64,000 nucleotides of DNA from Lysinibacillus sp. PLM2. GTDB taxonomy: Bacteria > Bacillota > Bacilli > Bacillales_A > Planococcaceae. The translations under genes were made by a program, and so were the position numbers. Below are positions 1 through 8,513 of this stretch, in pieces. The notes beneath the pieces were generated by a model that saw only the letters and a list, made by a program, of their open reading frames with translations, made no database searches and had not been told where the DNA came from. The stretch's first letter is position 1, and every line of letters begins with the position of its first letter. The DNA lies in NCBI GenBank assembly GCA_023168345.1, contig AP025689.1, positions 174,001 to 238,000 on the forward strand, in the 5' to 3' direction.

Positions 1-519
1 AGGCAGCCATCAGCGGCACCTAATTGGTACATGGGTTCATTATTATACATTTCATATAATATTGCGTCGGCTTTATCTATGATAATTGTTATTGGGAGCA
101 CTGCTACAAGCAAAAAGACTGCTGGATGGGGCGGCATTTTCGGTGGTGTTTTGCTTGGTATATTGATTTTACTTATTAATGCAGCGATGTTTGCAAAAAT
201 GGATGTAGTGTCTGGAAAGGATATGCCAATTTTAGAGATTGCGCGAGATATTCATCCTTTAATCGGTTTTATTATGGCTCTTGGACTAGTTGGAATGATT
301 TATAGTACAGCGGTAGGAATGATGTATTCATTTATCAATCGATTGGTTTCGCCTAAAGATAAAGTTTATAAGCCGACAGTCGTATTATTTGGAATTATTG
401 GTTTTATGGCAAGTTTTGTAGGTTTTACAAATTTGGTGAGCAAAGTTTATTCCATCATGGGGTATTTAGGTTTTGTGTTAATCGTAGCAGTATTTTTTTC
501 ATGGCTTAAAAGAAAATAA
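1..519 (+). CDS. YkvI-like integral membrane protein (C-terminal part)
   Basis: The reading frame is open from base 1, so the 5' end lies outside the window; the first ATG at 31 is internal. The visible 172 residues hold about five hydrophobic helices separated by short loops, including a Gly-rich GWGGIFGGVLLG segment and a terminal FVLIVAVFFSW helix followed by a basic tail, which is a normal C terminus. The pattern resembles the YkvI family of putative transporters related to the APC superfamily. The substrate is unknown. A terminator follows directly, so it is the last gene of its transcript. Family assignment is from recalled sequence character, not a search. Confidence 0.6.
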   Translation, partial: RQPSAAPNWYMGSLLYISYNIASALSMIIVIGSTATSKKTAGWGGIFGGVLLGILILLINAAMFAKMDVVSGKDMPILEIARDIHPLIGFIMALGLVGMIYSTAVGMMYSFINRLVSPKDKVYKPTVVLFGIIGFMASFVGFTNLVSKVYSIMGYLGFVLIVAVFFSWLKRK

Positions 520-555
520 AACCTGAGAGCAATACAACTTGCTTTCAGGTTTTTT
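520..555 (+). terminator. Rho-independent terminator after the YkvI-like gene
   Basis: A 13-bp stem (AACCTGAGAGCAA with TTGCTTTCAGGTT, one G-T pair) with a six-base loop is followed by a run of T. It starts at the stop codon of the upstream gene. Confidence 0.85.
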
Positions 556-633
556 ATATATTTAGGTACATTTTATTAATATGAATCATTTAATAGTGGT
601 GAAGCTATGAAACTAATTGAAAAGGGGATATTA

Positions 634-1386
634 ATGAATCAAATATGGCAATCTTTAATGATGCCTAATACACTTGTACAAATTCCACAAGGACAATCTA
701 TTGTTTCTTATAAAGTAGGGGATGTGACGGGCGATCATTTTCCGGATTTCATTTATTTAACGGGAACAAAACAATCAGGCGCACCTTCGTTGTTGAAGGA
801 TATTACATTATATATAAAGTACGGAAGATCAAATTATATTCAAAAGCATACACTCTCAGAAAACATGGGATTTCATCCTACAATTTGGTTAGGTGATTTT
901 ACAGGAGATGGCATTGACGACATCTTTATCGTGATAGATTCTGGAGGAAGCGGTGGAATAATATTTGCATATATTTATTCAATGCAAAATGGCGTTATGA
1001 AGGAAATTTTCAACTCTACTAAATTTAACGAAGAGCATTCCTATCAGGTTCAATATGCGAATCAATATAAAGCAAATATTTTTAGTGAAAATCCAAGTGA
1101 AAAATATACCATTGACCTTATGTTTAAGGGAGAAGAATATTTAAATGAAATATATAATCCCGATGGTACTCTGAAACAACCAATCGAGGGTTGGGTAGAT
1201 CCTTTAGGTGCACTTTACCCAGTAGACTATGGTAGAAATGGGAAGTATGATTTGCTCGGAATGCAACAGATTGCTGGCCGATATCACGCTGATGGGTTAG
1301 GATATGTGGAAAATTTATTAAGCTGGGACGGAAACGCCTTTTCGGTTGTTCGTCAAACCGTTGCTATCTATGGAGAAGGTACGTAG
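634..1386 (+). CDS. Protein with FG-GAP/VCBS-like calcium loops
   Basis: A 250-residue protein with no signal peptide. Two repeats carry calcium-loop-like signatures, GDVTGDHFPDF near residue 29 and GDFTGDGIDDIFI near residue 87, each followed by a beta-rich stretch, as in FG-GAP/VCBS beta-propeller repeats. Similar proteins in bacilli are often annotated as spore-coat or VCBS-repeat proteins, but a spore role here is only inference. An in-frame ATG at 607 lies upstream; the ATG at 634 is preferred because AAAAGGGGAT lies at proper spacing before it and the earlier codon has no ribosome site. It stands alone after a terminator. Confidence 0.6.
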   Translation: MNQIWQSLMMPNTLVQIPQGQSIVSYKVGDVTGDHFPDFIYLTGTKQSGAPSLLKDITLYIKYGRSNYIQKHTLSENMGFHPTIWLGDFTGDGIDDIFIVIDSGGSGGIIFAYIYSMQNGVMKEIFNSTKFNEEHSYQVQYANQYKANIFSENPSEKYTIDLMFKGEEYLNEIYNPDGTLKQPIEGWVDPLGALYPVDYGRNGKYDLLGMQQIAGRYHADGLGYVENLLSWDGNAFSVVRQTVAIYGEGT

Positions 1387-1432
1387 TGTGTACATTAGTA
1401 AAAAATAATAGAGTAGAATAAAATCTAGCCGA

Positions 1433-1619
1433 CTATTGACTAGATGGCTGTTCTTCAATTTCTTTCCACGGAATCATTTCATCTAACGTTTCATCCCAAT
1501 AGAATTCTTTCGTAGTTACACTGTTTGCCGATGCAGATAATGTGAAAAAAGACTAAATACAAAACAAAGATAATACTACTGCCACAAATCTAAAAAAGTT
1601 TTTTCCATAATGTGTTCAT
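1433..1619 (-). pseudogene. Decayed gene for a small secreted peptide
   Basis: On the minus strand an AAAGGAG site precedes MNTLWKKLF, which runs into TAG. One base less in the run of six T restores a frame reading RFVAVVLSLFCI, then an internal TAG, then SFFTLSASANS and about 30 acidic/polar residues ending EEQPSSQ and a proper stop. Basic N terminus, hydrophobic core and an ASA-type cleavage site make this a signal peptide plus a short mature part. One frameshift and one nonsense codon indicate a pseudogene. No family was recognised. The rest of the 1387-1747 interval shows only AT-rich DNA. Confidence 0.55.
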
Positions 1620-1747
1620 CTCCTTTTATCTAAAACAGAAAATTACATTAATATTCTGTTTTAGAAATATTATACAAAATACGCAGAATACCTCTACAAA
1701 TATGTTAAAATATGTAAAATTGTAAATTTTACTAAGGGGTGTGTTTG

Positions 1748-2248
1748 TTGAAGAAAAATAGTATATATTTATTTCTTATTCTTGTTTTTCTAGTTGGATG
1801 TGTGGATAGTTCAAATGAGGAGATAGACGAAATTAGTGAAACTAATAACGTAACAGAAGATCACGCTGATAATAAACTGGAAAGTCAACTGTTAACAGAA
1901 TTTGAAAATTATACATCGGATGCTGTCATCGCCGATAAGAGGTTATACGATTTTAACGATGATGGGGAAGAAGAACTTCTTGTACTATTCAGTACAAAAG
2001 AGGAGCCAGCAAGTTTGGCTATCGTCTCTAAACACGATTTAAAGGGTATATCTCTAAACGGTGATACAACTACTAATTTTAAACCTACAAATATGTCTAC
2101 ACTTAAAATTTTAGATAACCCTATAAGAGTGTTATTTAGGGTGACCGACTTTAAAAAAGGTGTTGATGTCGATTTTGAAATACAGGTAACATATGATAAG
2201 GAAGCAAAACATACGCATTTTATAGTTAATTCAGAGGATGTTGAATAA
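1748..2248 (+). CDS. Small lipoprotein with an acidic calcium-loop motif
   Basis: A 166-residue protein. The N terminus has lysines, a hydrophobic stretch and the lipobox LVGC, with the lipidated Cys at residue 18, so it should be anchored on the outer face of the membrane. After an acidic linker there is DFNDDGEEELL near residue 68, resembling one FG-GAP/EF-type calcium loop. The TTG at 1748 is chosen because AAGGGGTG lies eight bases upstream; a GTG at 1739 overlaps that site. Function unknown; it shares the calcium-loop theme with the gene at 634 but lies apart from it. Confidence 0.6.
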   Translation: MKKNSIYLFLILVFLVGCVDSSNEEIDEISETNNVTEDHADNKLESQLLTEFENYTSDAVIADKRLYDFNDDGEEELLVLFSTKEEPASLAIVSKHDLKGISLNGDTTTNFKPTNMSTLKILDNPIRVLFRVTDFKKGVDVDFEIQVTYDKEAKHTHFIVNSEDVE

Positions 2249-2324
2249 ATAGATCCTATAATAAAACTGGGCGTTCTTGAATAAATCTACTAAATAATCA
2301 AACTTTATTTCAAACGAAACTACC

Positions 2325-2359
2325 AAAACTGATTTCTTATGAGAAATCGGTTTTATTTT
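2325..2359 (+). terminator. Terminator after the small lipoprotein gene
   Basis: Stem AAAACTGATTTCT / AGAAATCGGTTTT with a very short loop, followed by ATTTTTG. It lies 76 bases after the lipoprotein stop. Confidence 0.75.
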
Positions 2360-2452
2360 TGTTCTTTCAAACGTAAATATAAAAAAACTACTTTTTTATA
2401 ATTAGAATTACTACGAAATATACCACAGTAAATATAAGAAAAGGGGAATTGT

Positions 2453-3469
2453 ATGAGTATCATTTATCCAGAAATACCAACGCAGGCGACAATAGGGGTT
2501 ACAGCACCTTCCTCAGGATTACATCGAATGAATTATGATTTACTTGAACTTGCAATTTATCGGATGGAGGAAAAAGGGTACCGGGTGAAGGTAGGAGACA
2601 CGTGCTGGATGCAGTATAAGGCGAGATCGGCATCAGCTGAAATACGCGCTTTAGAATTAAACACAATGTTACAGGATGATTCTATCCACTTTATATTCCC
2701 TCCATGGGGTGGAGAATTACTAATAGAAATATTAGACCTTCTTGAATTGGAAAAGATTAGGCCGAAATGGGTTATAGGCTATTCTGATATAAGCTTGCTA
2801 TTATTAGCAATCACACTGAAAACAGGTATTGCAACGGCGCATGGACCAAATTTAATAGAGTTAAGGGGTGAGGATATAGACCCTACTACTGCGATGTGGG
2901 AAAGCGTATTGAAGACGGAGCCAGGAGAAGAAGTGATCCAGCATCCTTCAGAAAAATACCAATTAGAATGGCGTAATAATAGTGGCACTAGTTCTATCTT
3001 TCATTTAACAGAAAGTACAAAGTGGAAAACAATATCAAATAGTCCGATGTTTGTAAAAGGTCGCTTGCTAGGCGGTTGTATCGATGTGATTAAACATCTT
3101 ATCGGAACGCCATATGGCAATGTACCAAATTTTCAAAATGTGTATTTACAAAATGAACCGATTATTTGGTATTTTGATAATTGTACAATGAATTTAACAA
3201 GTTTAAGAAGAACTTTAGTTCAAATGCGATTAGCTGGTTGGTTTGAAAATTGTAGTGCCATATTATTTGGACGCAATCCCGTTACTGATCCAATTGATGA
3301 TTATCAGGAAACGGATGTGTATATGGAATTAGCGGAAGAATTAAGTATTCCAGTTGGTTACGATATCGATTGTGGTCACATGCCACCTCAAATTACATTT
3401 GTGAATGGAGCTTATGCAGAGGTTAGAATTTATAATACTGCTGGTATGATTACACAAAAATTTATATAA
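2453..3469 (+). CDS. S66 family LD-carboxypeptidase / MccF-like hydrolase
   Basis: Full-length (338 residues) member of peptidase family S66, whose members trim murein tetrapeptides (LdcA) or cleave microcin C-type nucleotide peptides (MccF). Seen: N-terminal IGVTAPSSG, nucleophile Ser111 in IGYSDIS, C-terminal catalytic His in DCGHMPPQ, and the GGCIDVIKHLIGTPYG segment. The position of the usual catalytic Glu reads Asp (WYFDNC, 17 residues before LAGW). It has no signal peptide, so it acts in the cytoplasm. Good AAAAGGGG ribosome site; monocistronic between two terminators. Whether it acts on cell-wall peptides or on a peptide antibiotic cannot be told. Confidence 0.85.
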   Translation: MSIIYPEIPTQATIGVTAPSSGLHRMNYDLLELAIYRMEEKGYRVKVGDTCWMQYKARSASAEIRALELNTMLQDDSIHFIFPPWGGELLIEILDLLELEKIRPKWVIGYSDISLLLLAITLKTGIATAHGPNLIELRGEDIDPTTAMWESVLKTEPGEEVIQHPSEKYQLEWRNNSGTSSIFHLTESTKWKTISNSPMFVKGRLLGGCIDVIKHLIGTPYGNVPNFQNVYLQNEPIIWYFDNCTMNLTSLRRTLVQMRLAGWFENCSAILFGRNPVTDPIDDYQETDVYMELAEELSIPVGYDIDCGHMPPQITFVNGAYAEVRIYNTAGMITQKFI

Positions 3470-3477
3470 AAGACTAT

Positions 3478-3511
3478 GACTGTAGGTGATTTTGAAGCCT
3501 GCAGTTTTTTT
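3478..3511 (+). terminator. Terminator after the S66 hydrolase gene
   Basis: Stem GACTGTAGGT / GCCTGCAGT with a nine-base loop and a T7 tail, immediately after the stop. Confidence 0.85.
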
Positions 3512-3578
3512 AATTAACAAAATTTCCTCCTATCATCTTTCGTAAGTCATTGAAATCAAAAGGTAATACAACTAAACT

Positions 3579-4643
3579 ATGAACGAAAGGTTGGTAAGGA
3601 TGAACCGAATGATGAATATAGTAAAGGTGCTAGTAATCGGGGTTATAGGAGCAATTGTTTATGATTTAATTGGTATTCCAATTCCTTGGATGCTAGGGCC
3701 ATTAGTGTTTAATTTAATAGGGCAATTTTTTATTAAAGATTTATCTATGCCAAAAGGGCTTCGGAATTTAGGACTTATCATTGTAGGGTATACAATAGGC
3801 AGTACTTTTTCTTATGAATTGTTTACTGGTAGTGCCTTACTTTGGGGCTTTATGATTGGTATTAATCTATTGCTAATTGCTTTTTGTTTTTTATTAAGCT
3901 ATTGGGTACATAAGGTTGGCAGTGTATCTTGGATGACAGCGGTATCCTGTAGTATACCAGGTGGACTGTCCCAAATTTTGGCCTTTGCAGAAGATGATAA
4001 AGAAGTAAATTTAGTGGCTGTGACCTACTTCCAAGTAATACGTATATTAACGGTAATTATTTTTATTCCATTTTTAATATCTGGTCATTTTGTTCAAGGG
4101 ACTCATGTAGAATGGAATATCAATGATCTTCCTTTACTAATACTTCTCTTTACTGGCTGTGGGATAAGTGTAATATTAGGGAAAAAACTGCGCTTTCCAG
4201 CCTATTTTATTGTCCTTCCTATTTTATTTGTTATTTTTATACAGTTTACGCCGATTGAAGTTCCTTCAGTTCCAACAGACTTGAATCATATCGCTCAAAT
4301 ATTCTTAGGTTCTTATATCGGCTTGTTATTAAAGCCACATATGTTGAGGTTATCAAGAACATTACTACTTCTCGGACTTGGAAGTGCAGTTATTCTTCTA
4401 ATTACAACATATGGAACGAGCTGGATACTTCGAGAAGCGCTAGGCTTGTCCTTTGCAACAAGTTATTTAAGCACAGCACCTGGGGGACTTGACCAAATGG
4501 GGTTAATAGCTTCAGCCGTTCATGCTGACGTTACTGTAGTTGTCGTATTCCAACTGTATAGATTACTTTTTATCTATTTTGTGATCATGCCGATTTTATA
4601 TTGGGTGAAGCGTTTTAAGGAAAGAGGTATTGTAGAAAATTAG
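3579..4643 (+). CDS. AbrB-duplication family membrane protein
   Basis: A 354-residue protein with about ten transmembrane helices. Its two halves are related: WMLGPLVF, IIVGYTIGS and PGGLSQILAFAED in the first half correspond to IVLPILF, IFLGSYIGL and APGGLDQMGLIAS in the second, the hallmark of the AbrB_dup membrane family (often mislabelled AbrB transcriptional regulator or ammonia monooxygenase). Transport is presumed but the substrate is unknown. The ATG at 3579 has a weak ribosome site; an ATG at 3610 behind GTAAGGATG is an alternative start. It stands alone, and 376 bases of non-coding DNA follow. Confidence 0.75.
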   Translation: MNERLVRMNRMMNIVKVLVIGVIGAIVYDLIGIPIPWMLGPLVFNLIGQFFIKDLSMPKGLRNLGLIIVGYTIGSTFSYELFTGSALLWGFMIGINLLLIAFCFLLSYWVHKVGSVSWMTAVSCSIPGGLSQILAFAEDDKEVNLVAVTYFQVIRILTVIIFIPFLISGHFVQGTHVEWNINDLPLLILLFTGCGISVILGKKLRFPAYFIVLPILFVIFIQFTPIEVPSVPTDLNHIAQIFLGSYIGLLLKPHMLRLSRTLLLLGLGSAVILLITTYGTSWILREALGLSFATSYLSTAPGGLDQMGLIASAVHADVTVVVVFQLYRLLFIYFVIMPILYWVKRFKERGIVEN

Positions 4644-4756
4644 TAAAATAGTTGGAAAATATATGATAATTTAGAATATATTTGCTAATAATATGACTTT
4701 AACCATATATAGGAAGATTGAAAAACGATAAAGTTATTAGAATCTTCCGAATGATA

Positions 4757-4799
4757 TTGACAAAAAATTAATTCATACTAAAATATAACTAAGTTAGTT
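4757..4799 (+). promoter_or_regulatory. Candidate promoter and operator of the yxe-like operon
   Basis: TTGACA (4757-4762), 16-bp spacer and TAAAAT (4779-4784) form a good vegetative promoter about 265 bases before the lyase start. Three bases after the -10 lies a perfect palindrome AACTAA-G-TTAGTT (4787-4799), placed like an operator over the start point. The regulator is unknown; the B. subtilis counterpart operon is controlled by CymR, and a CymR site was not verified. A separate imperfect hairpin without a T tail (4712-4748) lies upstream. The rest of 4644-5050 is AT-rich leader DNA. Confidence 0.55.
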
Positions 4800-5050
4800 G
4801 GTATTATTTAAAGGATTTCAAACGTACTTTAAAACGGTAAATATTATACTCATAAAATTAATCATCTTAAACTAGTTTCTAGGATGGTATATAATCTTTT
4901 TCTTTTTCTTTTTTCTTTGTTTATTGTATTATTCTATAAGGTTTGGTGTTTAAGTAAATAAGCAATTAGATGTGCTAAAAATTACAAGTTGCACGAATTC
5001 CTAGTTTTCTGATAAGATAAATGAATATTTTTGATAGGAGATTCAATATT

Positions 5051-6421
5051 ATGCCATCTCATGTAATAGATATGATCATGTTAAAAAATAACTTTGGCAC
5101 CGAAAAAATGCGTCGAGTTTGGTCGGATGAAAATAGATTACAAAAACATTTCGATGTTGAAATAGCGCTTGCAAAGGCAGAAGGAGAATTAGGATTAATT
5201 CCTAAAGAGGCTGCACTTCAAATTGCACAAGCCAAAACAGACGATGTTAGTATTGAAGAGCTTGCTGAAAATATGGCGAAGGTAAAGCATTCTCTTATGC
5301 CTACCATATCAGCTTTACAGGAACGAAGCGGTGAAGGTGGAGAATATGTTCACTACGGAGCTACAACACAGGATATTGTCGATACTGGAACAATTCTACA
5401 GTTGAAAGAAGCTCATCAAATTATTCGTGCTGAATTAATTGATATTGCTGCGGCATTAGCAAAATTAGCAAAGGAACATCGCTTAACATTAATGGCAGGT
5501 CGTTCTCACGGCATGCAAGGGCTACCGACCACATTTGGGTTTAAGCTCTCTGTTGTATTAAGCGAAGTGCTACGCCATCTAACAAGATTAGATGAAATCA
5601 GTGAACGAGTATTTGTCGGCAATATTAGTGGTGCTGTTGGTACTTATGCTTCATTTGGTCCAAAAGGAATTGAAGTAGAGAAACTAGCACTAGAGTTCGT
5701 TGGGTTAGGCGCTCCAGAAATTGTTTGGCATTCTTCCCGAGATCGTTTAGCAGAATATGCTAGTGTCCTTGGTTTAATTAGTGGAACCCTTGGGAAATTA
5801 GGTAATGAGTTTTATAACTTAATGCGTACTGAAATCGATGAAGTAGAAGAGCCGTTTACAAAGGGAAAAGTTGGTTCATCTACTATGCCACATAAACGTA
5901 ACCCTGCAGCATTTGAAGGTATTGCAAGTTTAACAAGACCTATTCTTCAAAATGTATCATTAATTCAACATTCACTTATAGTGGAACACGAACGTGATGC
6001 AATGTCATGGCGTGGAGAATGGATTGCGTTACCTGAAATATGCATTTACCTTTCATCACAATTAGCTAGCACAAAAGGTGTGCTTGATGGTTTAATCGTG
6101 AAAAAAGAAAACATGCTGCGTAACTTAGATTTATTAGGTGGATTATTACTTTCTGAGCGTGTGATGTTTGCTATTTCTGATAAAGCAGGTAAGCAAACGG
6201 CGCATCACATCATCTATGAGTTATCGATGTCAGCATTTGAGGAAGGTATACCTTTCAAACAAAAATTAGCTAGTAATGAAGTAGTTAAGGAACTATTAAC
6301 TGAAGAAGAGCTTAGCGAATTATTTAATTATGAAACATATTTAGGTTTGGCTCCACAAAAAGTTGACGAAGTATTAGGGAACTATCATAATAGCCCATAT
6401 GCCAAAAAAGAGGGGAAATAA
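5051..6421 (+). CDS. Fumarase/aspartase-superfamily lyase, possible S-(2-succino) lyase
   Basis: A 456-residue soluble lyase of the class-II fumarase/aspartase/adenylosuccinate lyase superfamily. All three signature regions are present: HYGATTQDIVDTG, AGRSHGMQGLPTTFGFK and the catalytic-loop motif GSSTMPHKRNP. Members cleave C-N, C-O or C-S bonds of succinyl-type groups and release fumarate. It heads an operon that otherwise matches B. subtilis snaB-yxeMNO-sndB-yxeQ, occupying the place of the YxeK monooxygenase, so a lyase for N-acetyl-S-(2-succino)cysteine or a related fumarate adduct is the best guess. Generic adenylosuccinate lyase (PurB) is unlikely away from pur genes. Start 5051 has ATAGGAG upstream; an in-frame ATG lies at 5021. 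Confidence 0.75.
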   Translation: MPSHVIDMIMLKNNFGTEKMRRVWSDENRLQKHFDVEIALAKAEGELGLIPKEAALQIAQAKTDDVSIEELAENMAKVKHSLMPTISALQERSGEGGEYVHYGATTQDIVDTGTILQLKEAHQIIRAELIDIAAALAKLAKEHRLTLMAGRSHGMQGLPTTFGFKLSVVLSEVLRHLTRLDEISERVFVGNISGAVGTYASFGPKGIEVEKLALEFVGLGAPEIVWHSSRDRLAEYASVLGLISGTLGKLGNEFYNLMRTEIDEVEEPFTKGKVGSSTMPHKRNPAAFEGIASLTRPILQNVSLIQHSLIVEHERDAMSWRGEWIALPEICIYLSSQLASTKGVLDGLIVKKENMLRNLDLLGGLLLSERVMFAISDKAGKQTAHHIIYELSMSAFEEGIPFKQKLASNEVVKELLTEEELSELFNYETYLGLAPQKVDEVLGNYHNSPYAKKEGK

Positions 6422-6422
6422 T

Positions 6423-6920
6423 ATGACATTTCACTTTCGACAAGCAACGGTAGAAGATGCAGAAACTTTACAAAAAATATTAGTGAAGGCCTATGCTGAA
6501 AATGGTAAATTAGGGATTAAATTTGATGCAGTAAATGCGGATATAGAAATGACAACAAAGCATTTACAAACAAACCTGTGTTACTTTATGGAACATGAAG
6601 GTCAAGTGGTAGCGACAATATCGCTTCGAATGCCGTGGAGCCCTAACCCTGGACCGGAGAAGGTACCTCATATAGGGTGGTTTGCAACAGATCCAGAAAG
6701 TGGTCAAAAAGGACTTGGATCTAAATTGCTCACATGGTTAGAAGAAGAGATTTTGAAAAAAAGCTTGAGAACACCTTTTGTTACATTAGGAACCGCTGAT
6801 AAACACCCTTGGTTAATCCAAATGTACGAAAGAAAAGGATATACAGTCTTTGGACAAAAGGACCTAGGAAAAGGTCATATGACAATTTATATGAAAAAAG
6901 AATTTAATTTGGAGGATTAA
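6423..6920 (+). CDS. snaB: GNAT N-acetyltransferase, SnaB (YxeL)-like
   Basis: A 165-residue GNAT acetyltransferase, close to the size of B. subtilis YxeL/SnaB, which N-acetylates S-(2-succino)cysteine before its cleavage. Seen: beta-alpha N terminus FHFRQATVEDAETL, the acetyl-CoA loop region GQKGLGSKLLTWLEEE (Q/R-x-x-G-x-G/A-like) and the C-terminal DKHPWLIQMYERKGY. The start at 6423 follows AGAGGGGAAATA; the stop of the lyase lies one base upstream, so the two are translationally linked. Position second in the operon equals that of snaB in B. subtilis. The exact acceptor is inferred from gene order only. Confidence 0.75.
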   Translation: MTFHFRQATVEDAETLQKILVKAYAENGKLGIKFDAVNADIEMTTKHLQTNLCYFMEHEGQVVATISLRMPWSPNPGPEKVPHIGWFATDPESGQKGLGSKLLTWLEEEILKKSLRTPFVTLGTADKHPWLIQMYERKGYTVFGQKDLGKGHMTIYMKKEFNLED

Positions 6921-6924
6921 TAGA

Positions 6925-7731
6925 ATGAAAAAAATATCGTTCTTACTAATATTAACATTAGTAGTTGGGATTTTAGCAGCTTGTGGCGGTGCTTCTAATG
7001 AAGGCACAACAGATGAGGGAACAAATCAAACTGAAGAGAAAAAAGTAATTCGCGTTGGTGCAACTGGTCAAAGTTATCCAAATAGTTATAAAGAAGGAGA
7101 TAAATTAGTAGGCTTTGACGTAGAGGTAATGGAAACGGTAGCAGCTAATTTAGGCTATGAAATTGAATGGGTAAATTCTGACTTCAGTGGTTTAATAGGA
7201 CAGCTTGAAACAGGTAAAATTGATACGATTGCAAACGCAGTTGCGGTAACTGAGGAACGTGAAGAAGTTTATAATTTCTCAGAACCTTATACTTATTTAG
7301 GTATTACAATTGTTACTCACGAAGATAATGATGACATTAATTCATTAGAAGACTTAAAAGGAAAAACTGTATCAGGTGTATTAGGTTCAAACAATGTTAA
7401 GAACTTACAAGCATATGACAAAAATGGTGAGATCAGTATTCGTACTTACGAAACTCGTGATGGAGCTATGAATGATGCAATTAACAAACGAGTTGAAGGG
7501 TATGTAAATGCTAAGCCATCTTTATTAGCAGAAATTAATAAAGCAGATTTACCATTAAAATTTGTTGGTGAACCATTTGTATACGAAGCAGTTGCATTCC
7601 CATTTGTAAAAGGTTCAAATGAAGAGTTACGTGAAGCAATCACTGCAGAAATTCAAAAATTACATGAAGATGGTACGATTTCTGAACTATCAATCAAATA
7701 TTATGGTGAAGATGTTTCAAAGAAAAACTAA
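6925..7731 (+). CDS. yxeM: Amino-acid ABC transporter substrate-binding lipoprotein, YxeM-like
   Basis: A 268-residue family-3 solute-binding protein. Lipid anchor: signal peptide ending LAAC (Cys20). The mature part has the typical GFDVEVMETVAANLGY, SDFSGLIGQLETGKID and VAVTEEREEVYNFSEPY segments of polar amino-acid/cystine binders. It starts five bases after snaB with a TTGGAGGA site. By order and size it matches B. subtilis YxeM, the binding protein of the succinocysteine-type importer. A strong stem-loop follows before the permease gene, which usually leaves the binding protein in excess over the membrane parts. Confidence 0.85.
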   Translation: MKKISFLLILTLVVGILAACGGASNEGTTDEGTNQTEEKKVIRVGATGQSYPNSYKEGDKLVGFDVEVMETVAANLGYEIEWVNSDFSGLIGQLETGKIDTIANAVAVTEEREEVYNFSEPYTYLGITIVTHEDNDDINSLEDLKGKTVSGVLGSNNVKNLQAYDKNGEISIRTYETRDGAMNDAINKRVEGYVNAKPSLLAEINKADLPLKFVGEPFVYEAVAFPFVKGSNEELREAITAEIQKLHEDGTISELSIKYYGEDVSKKN

Positions 7732-7751
7732 GCCAAATTATAATTAAACAC

Positions 7752-7792
7752 GGCCGTCCTTAAAAGTATTACTACTTTTAAGACGGCCTTTT
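7752..7792 (+). terminator. Intra-operon attenuating stem-loop
   Basis: Stem GGCCGTCcTTAAAAGTA / TACTTTTAAGACGGCC (one bulged C) with a four-base loop and a TTTT tail, 20 bases after the binding-protein stop and before the permease. It should partly terminate transcription or protect the 3' end of the upstream message. Confidence 0.8.
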
Positions 7793-7829
7793 AAACTAAT
7801 GGCTAACATACAAGGAGATGATTAAAGCG

Positions 7830-8501
7830 ATGAATTTCGATATAGGTTATATGTTTTCACTCATTCCTAAAATTATAGAGTATATACCAATTACATTGTT
7901 TATGGCAGTTTTAGCAATGGTTTTAACTATTGTAATCGGTTTAGTACTATCTTTCATGCGCAATAGTAAAGTGAAAGTATTAAATTATATAGCAGCCGTT
8001 TACATTTCGTTCTTCCGAGCGATACCAATGCTTGTACAATTATTCTTAATTTATTACGGATTACCGCAAATATTCCCAGTCTTTACTCAGATGGATGCGG
8101 TTACTGCTGCAATAATCAGTTTTGGTTTTAAACAAGCGGCATTTGCTGCAGAGATATTCCGTGCAGCTTTCCTATCAGTTGATAAAGGACAAATGGAAGC
8201 GTGTTTAGCAGGTGGTATGACGAAAGTTCAAGCTTATCGTCGCATTATCATTCCTCAAGCATTTAGAAATGCACTACCGGCAACAGGTAATATTTTCATC
8301 TCGTTAATTAAAGAAACATCTTTAGCATTTACATTAGGGGTAGTAGAACTATTTGCGGAAGCTAAAATGCAAGCATCGAACACATTTAGATACTTTGAAG
8401 CCTATTTGGCAGTAGCCCTTGTATATTGGGGAATGGTTATCATTTACTCATATCTACAAAGTAAGCTTGAGAATCTCTTAGAGAAACCTTATCGGACATA
8501 A
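7830..8501 (+). CDS. yxeN: Amino-acid ABC transporter permease, YxeN-like
   Basis: A 223-residue inner-membrane permease of the His/Glu/polar amino-acid family. Several helices are clear, and the EAA loop that contacts the ATPase reads EACLAGGMTKVQAYRRIIIP. Length equals B. subtilis YxeN (224). The start at 7830 (MNFDIGYMF) is chosen since AAGGAG directly abuts the earlier ATG at 7818. It works with the binding protein at 6925 and the ATPase at 8514; a single permease gene means a homodimeric channel. Confidence 0.85.
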   Translation: MNFDIGYMFSLIPKIIEYIPITLFMAVLAMVLTIVIGLVLSFMRNSKVKVLNYIAAVYISFFRAIPMLVQLFLIYYGLPQIFPVFTQMDAVTAAIISFGFKQAAFAAEIFRAAFLSVDKGQMEACLAGGMTKVQAYRRIIIPQAFRNALPATGNIFISLIKETSLAFTLGVVELFAEAKMQASNTFRYFEAYLAVALVYWGMVIIYSYLQSKLENLLEKPYRT

Positions 8502-8513
8502 GGAGTGAATAAT

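Noticed and set aside
5051-6421. Housekeeping adenylosuccinate lyase purB
   Set aside because: Superfamily motifs fit, but the gene is embedded in a sulfur/amino-acid salvage operon rather than with pur genes.
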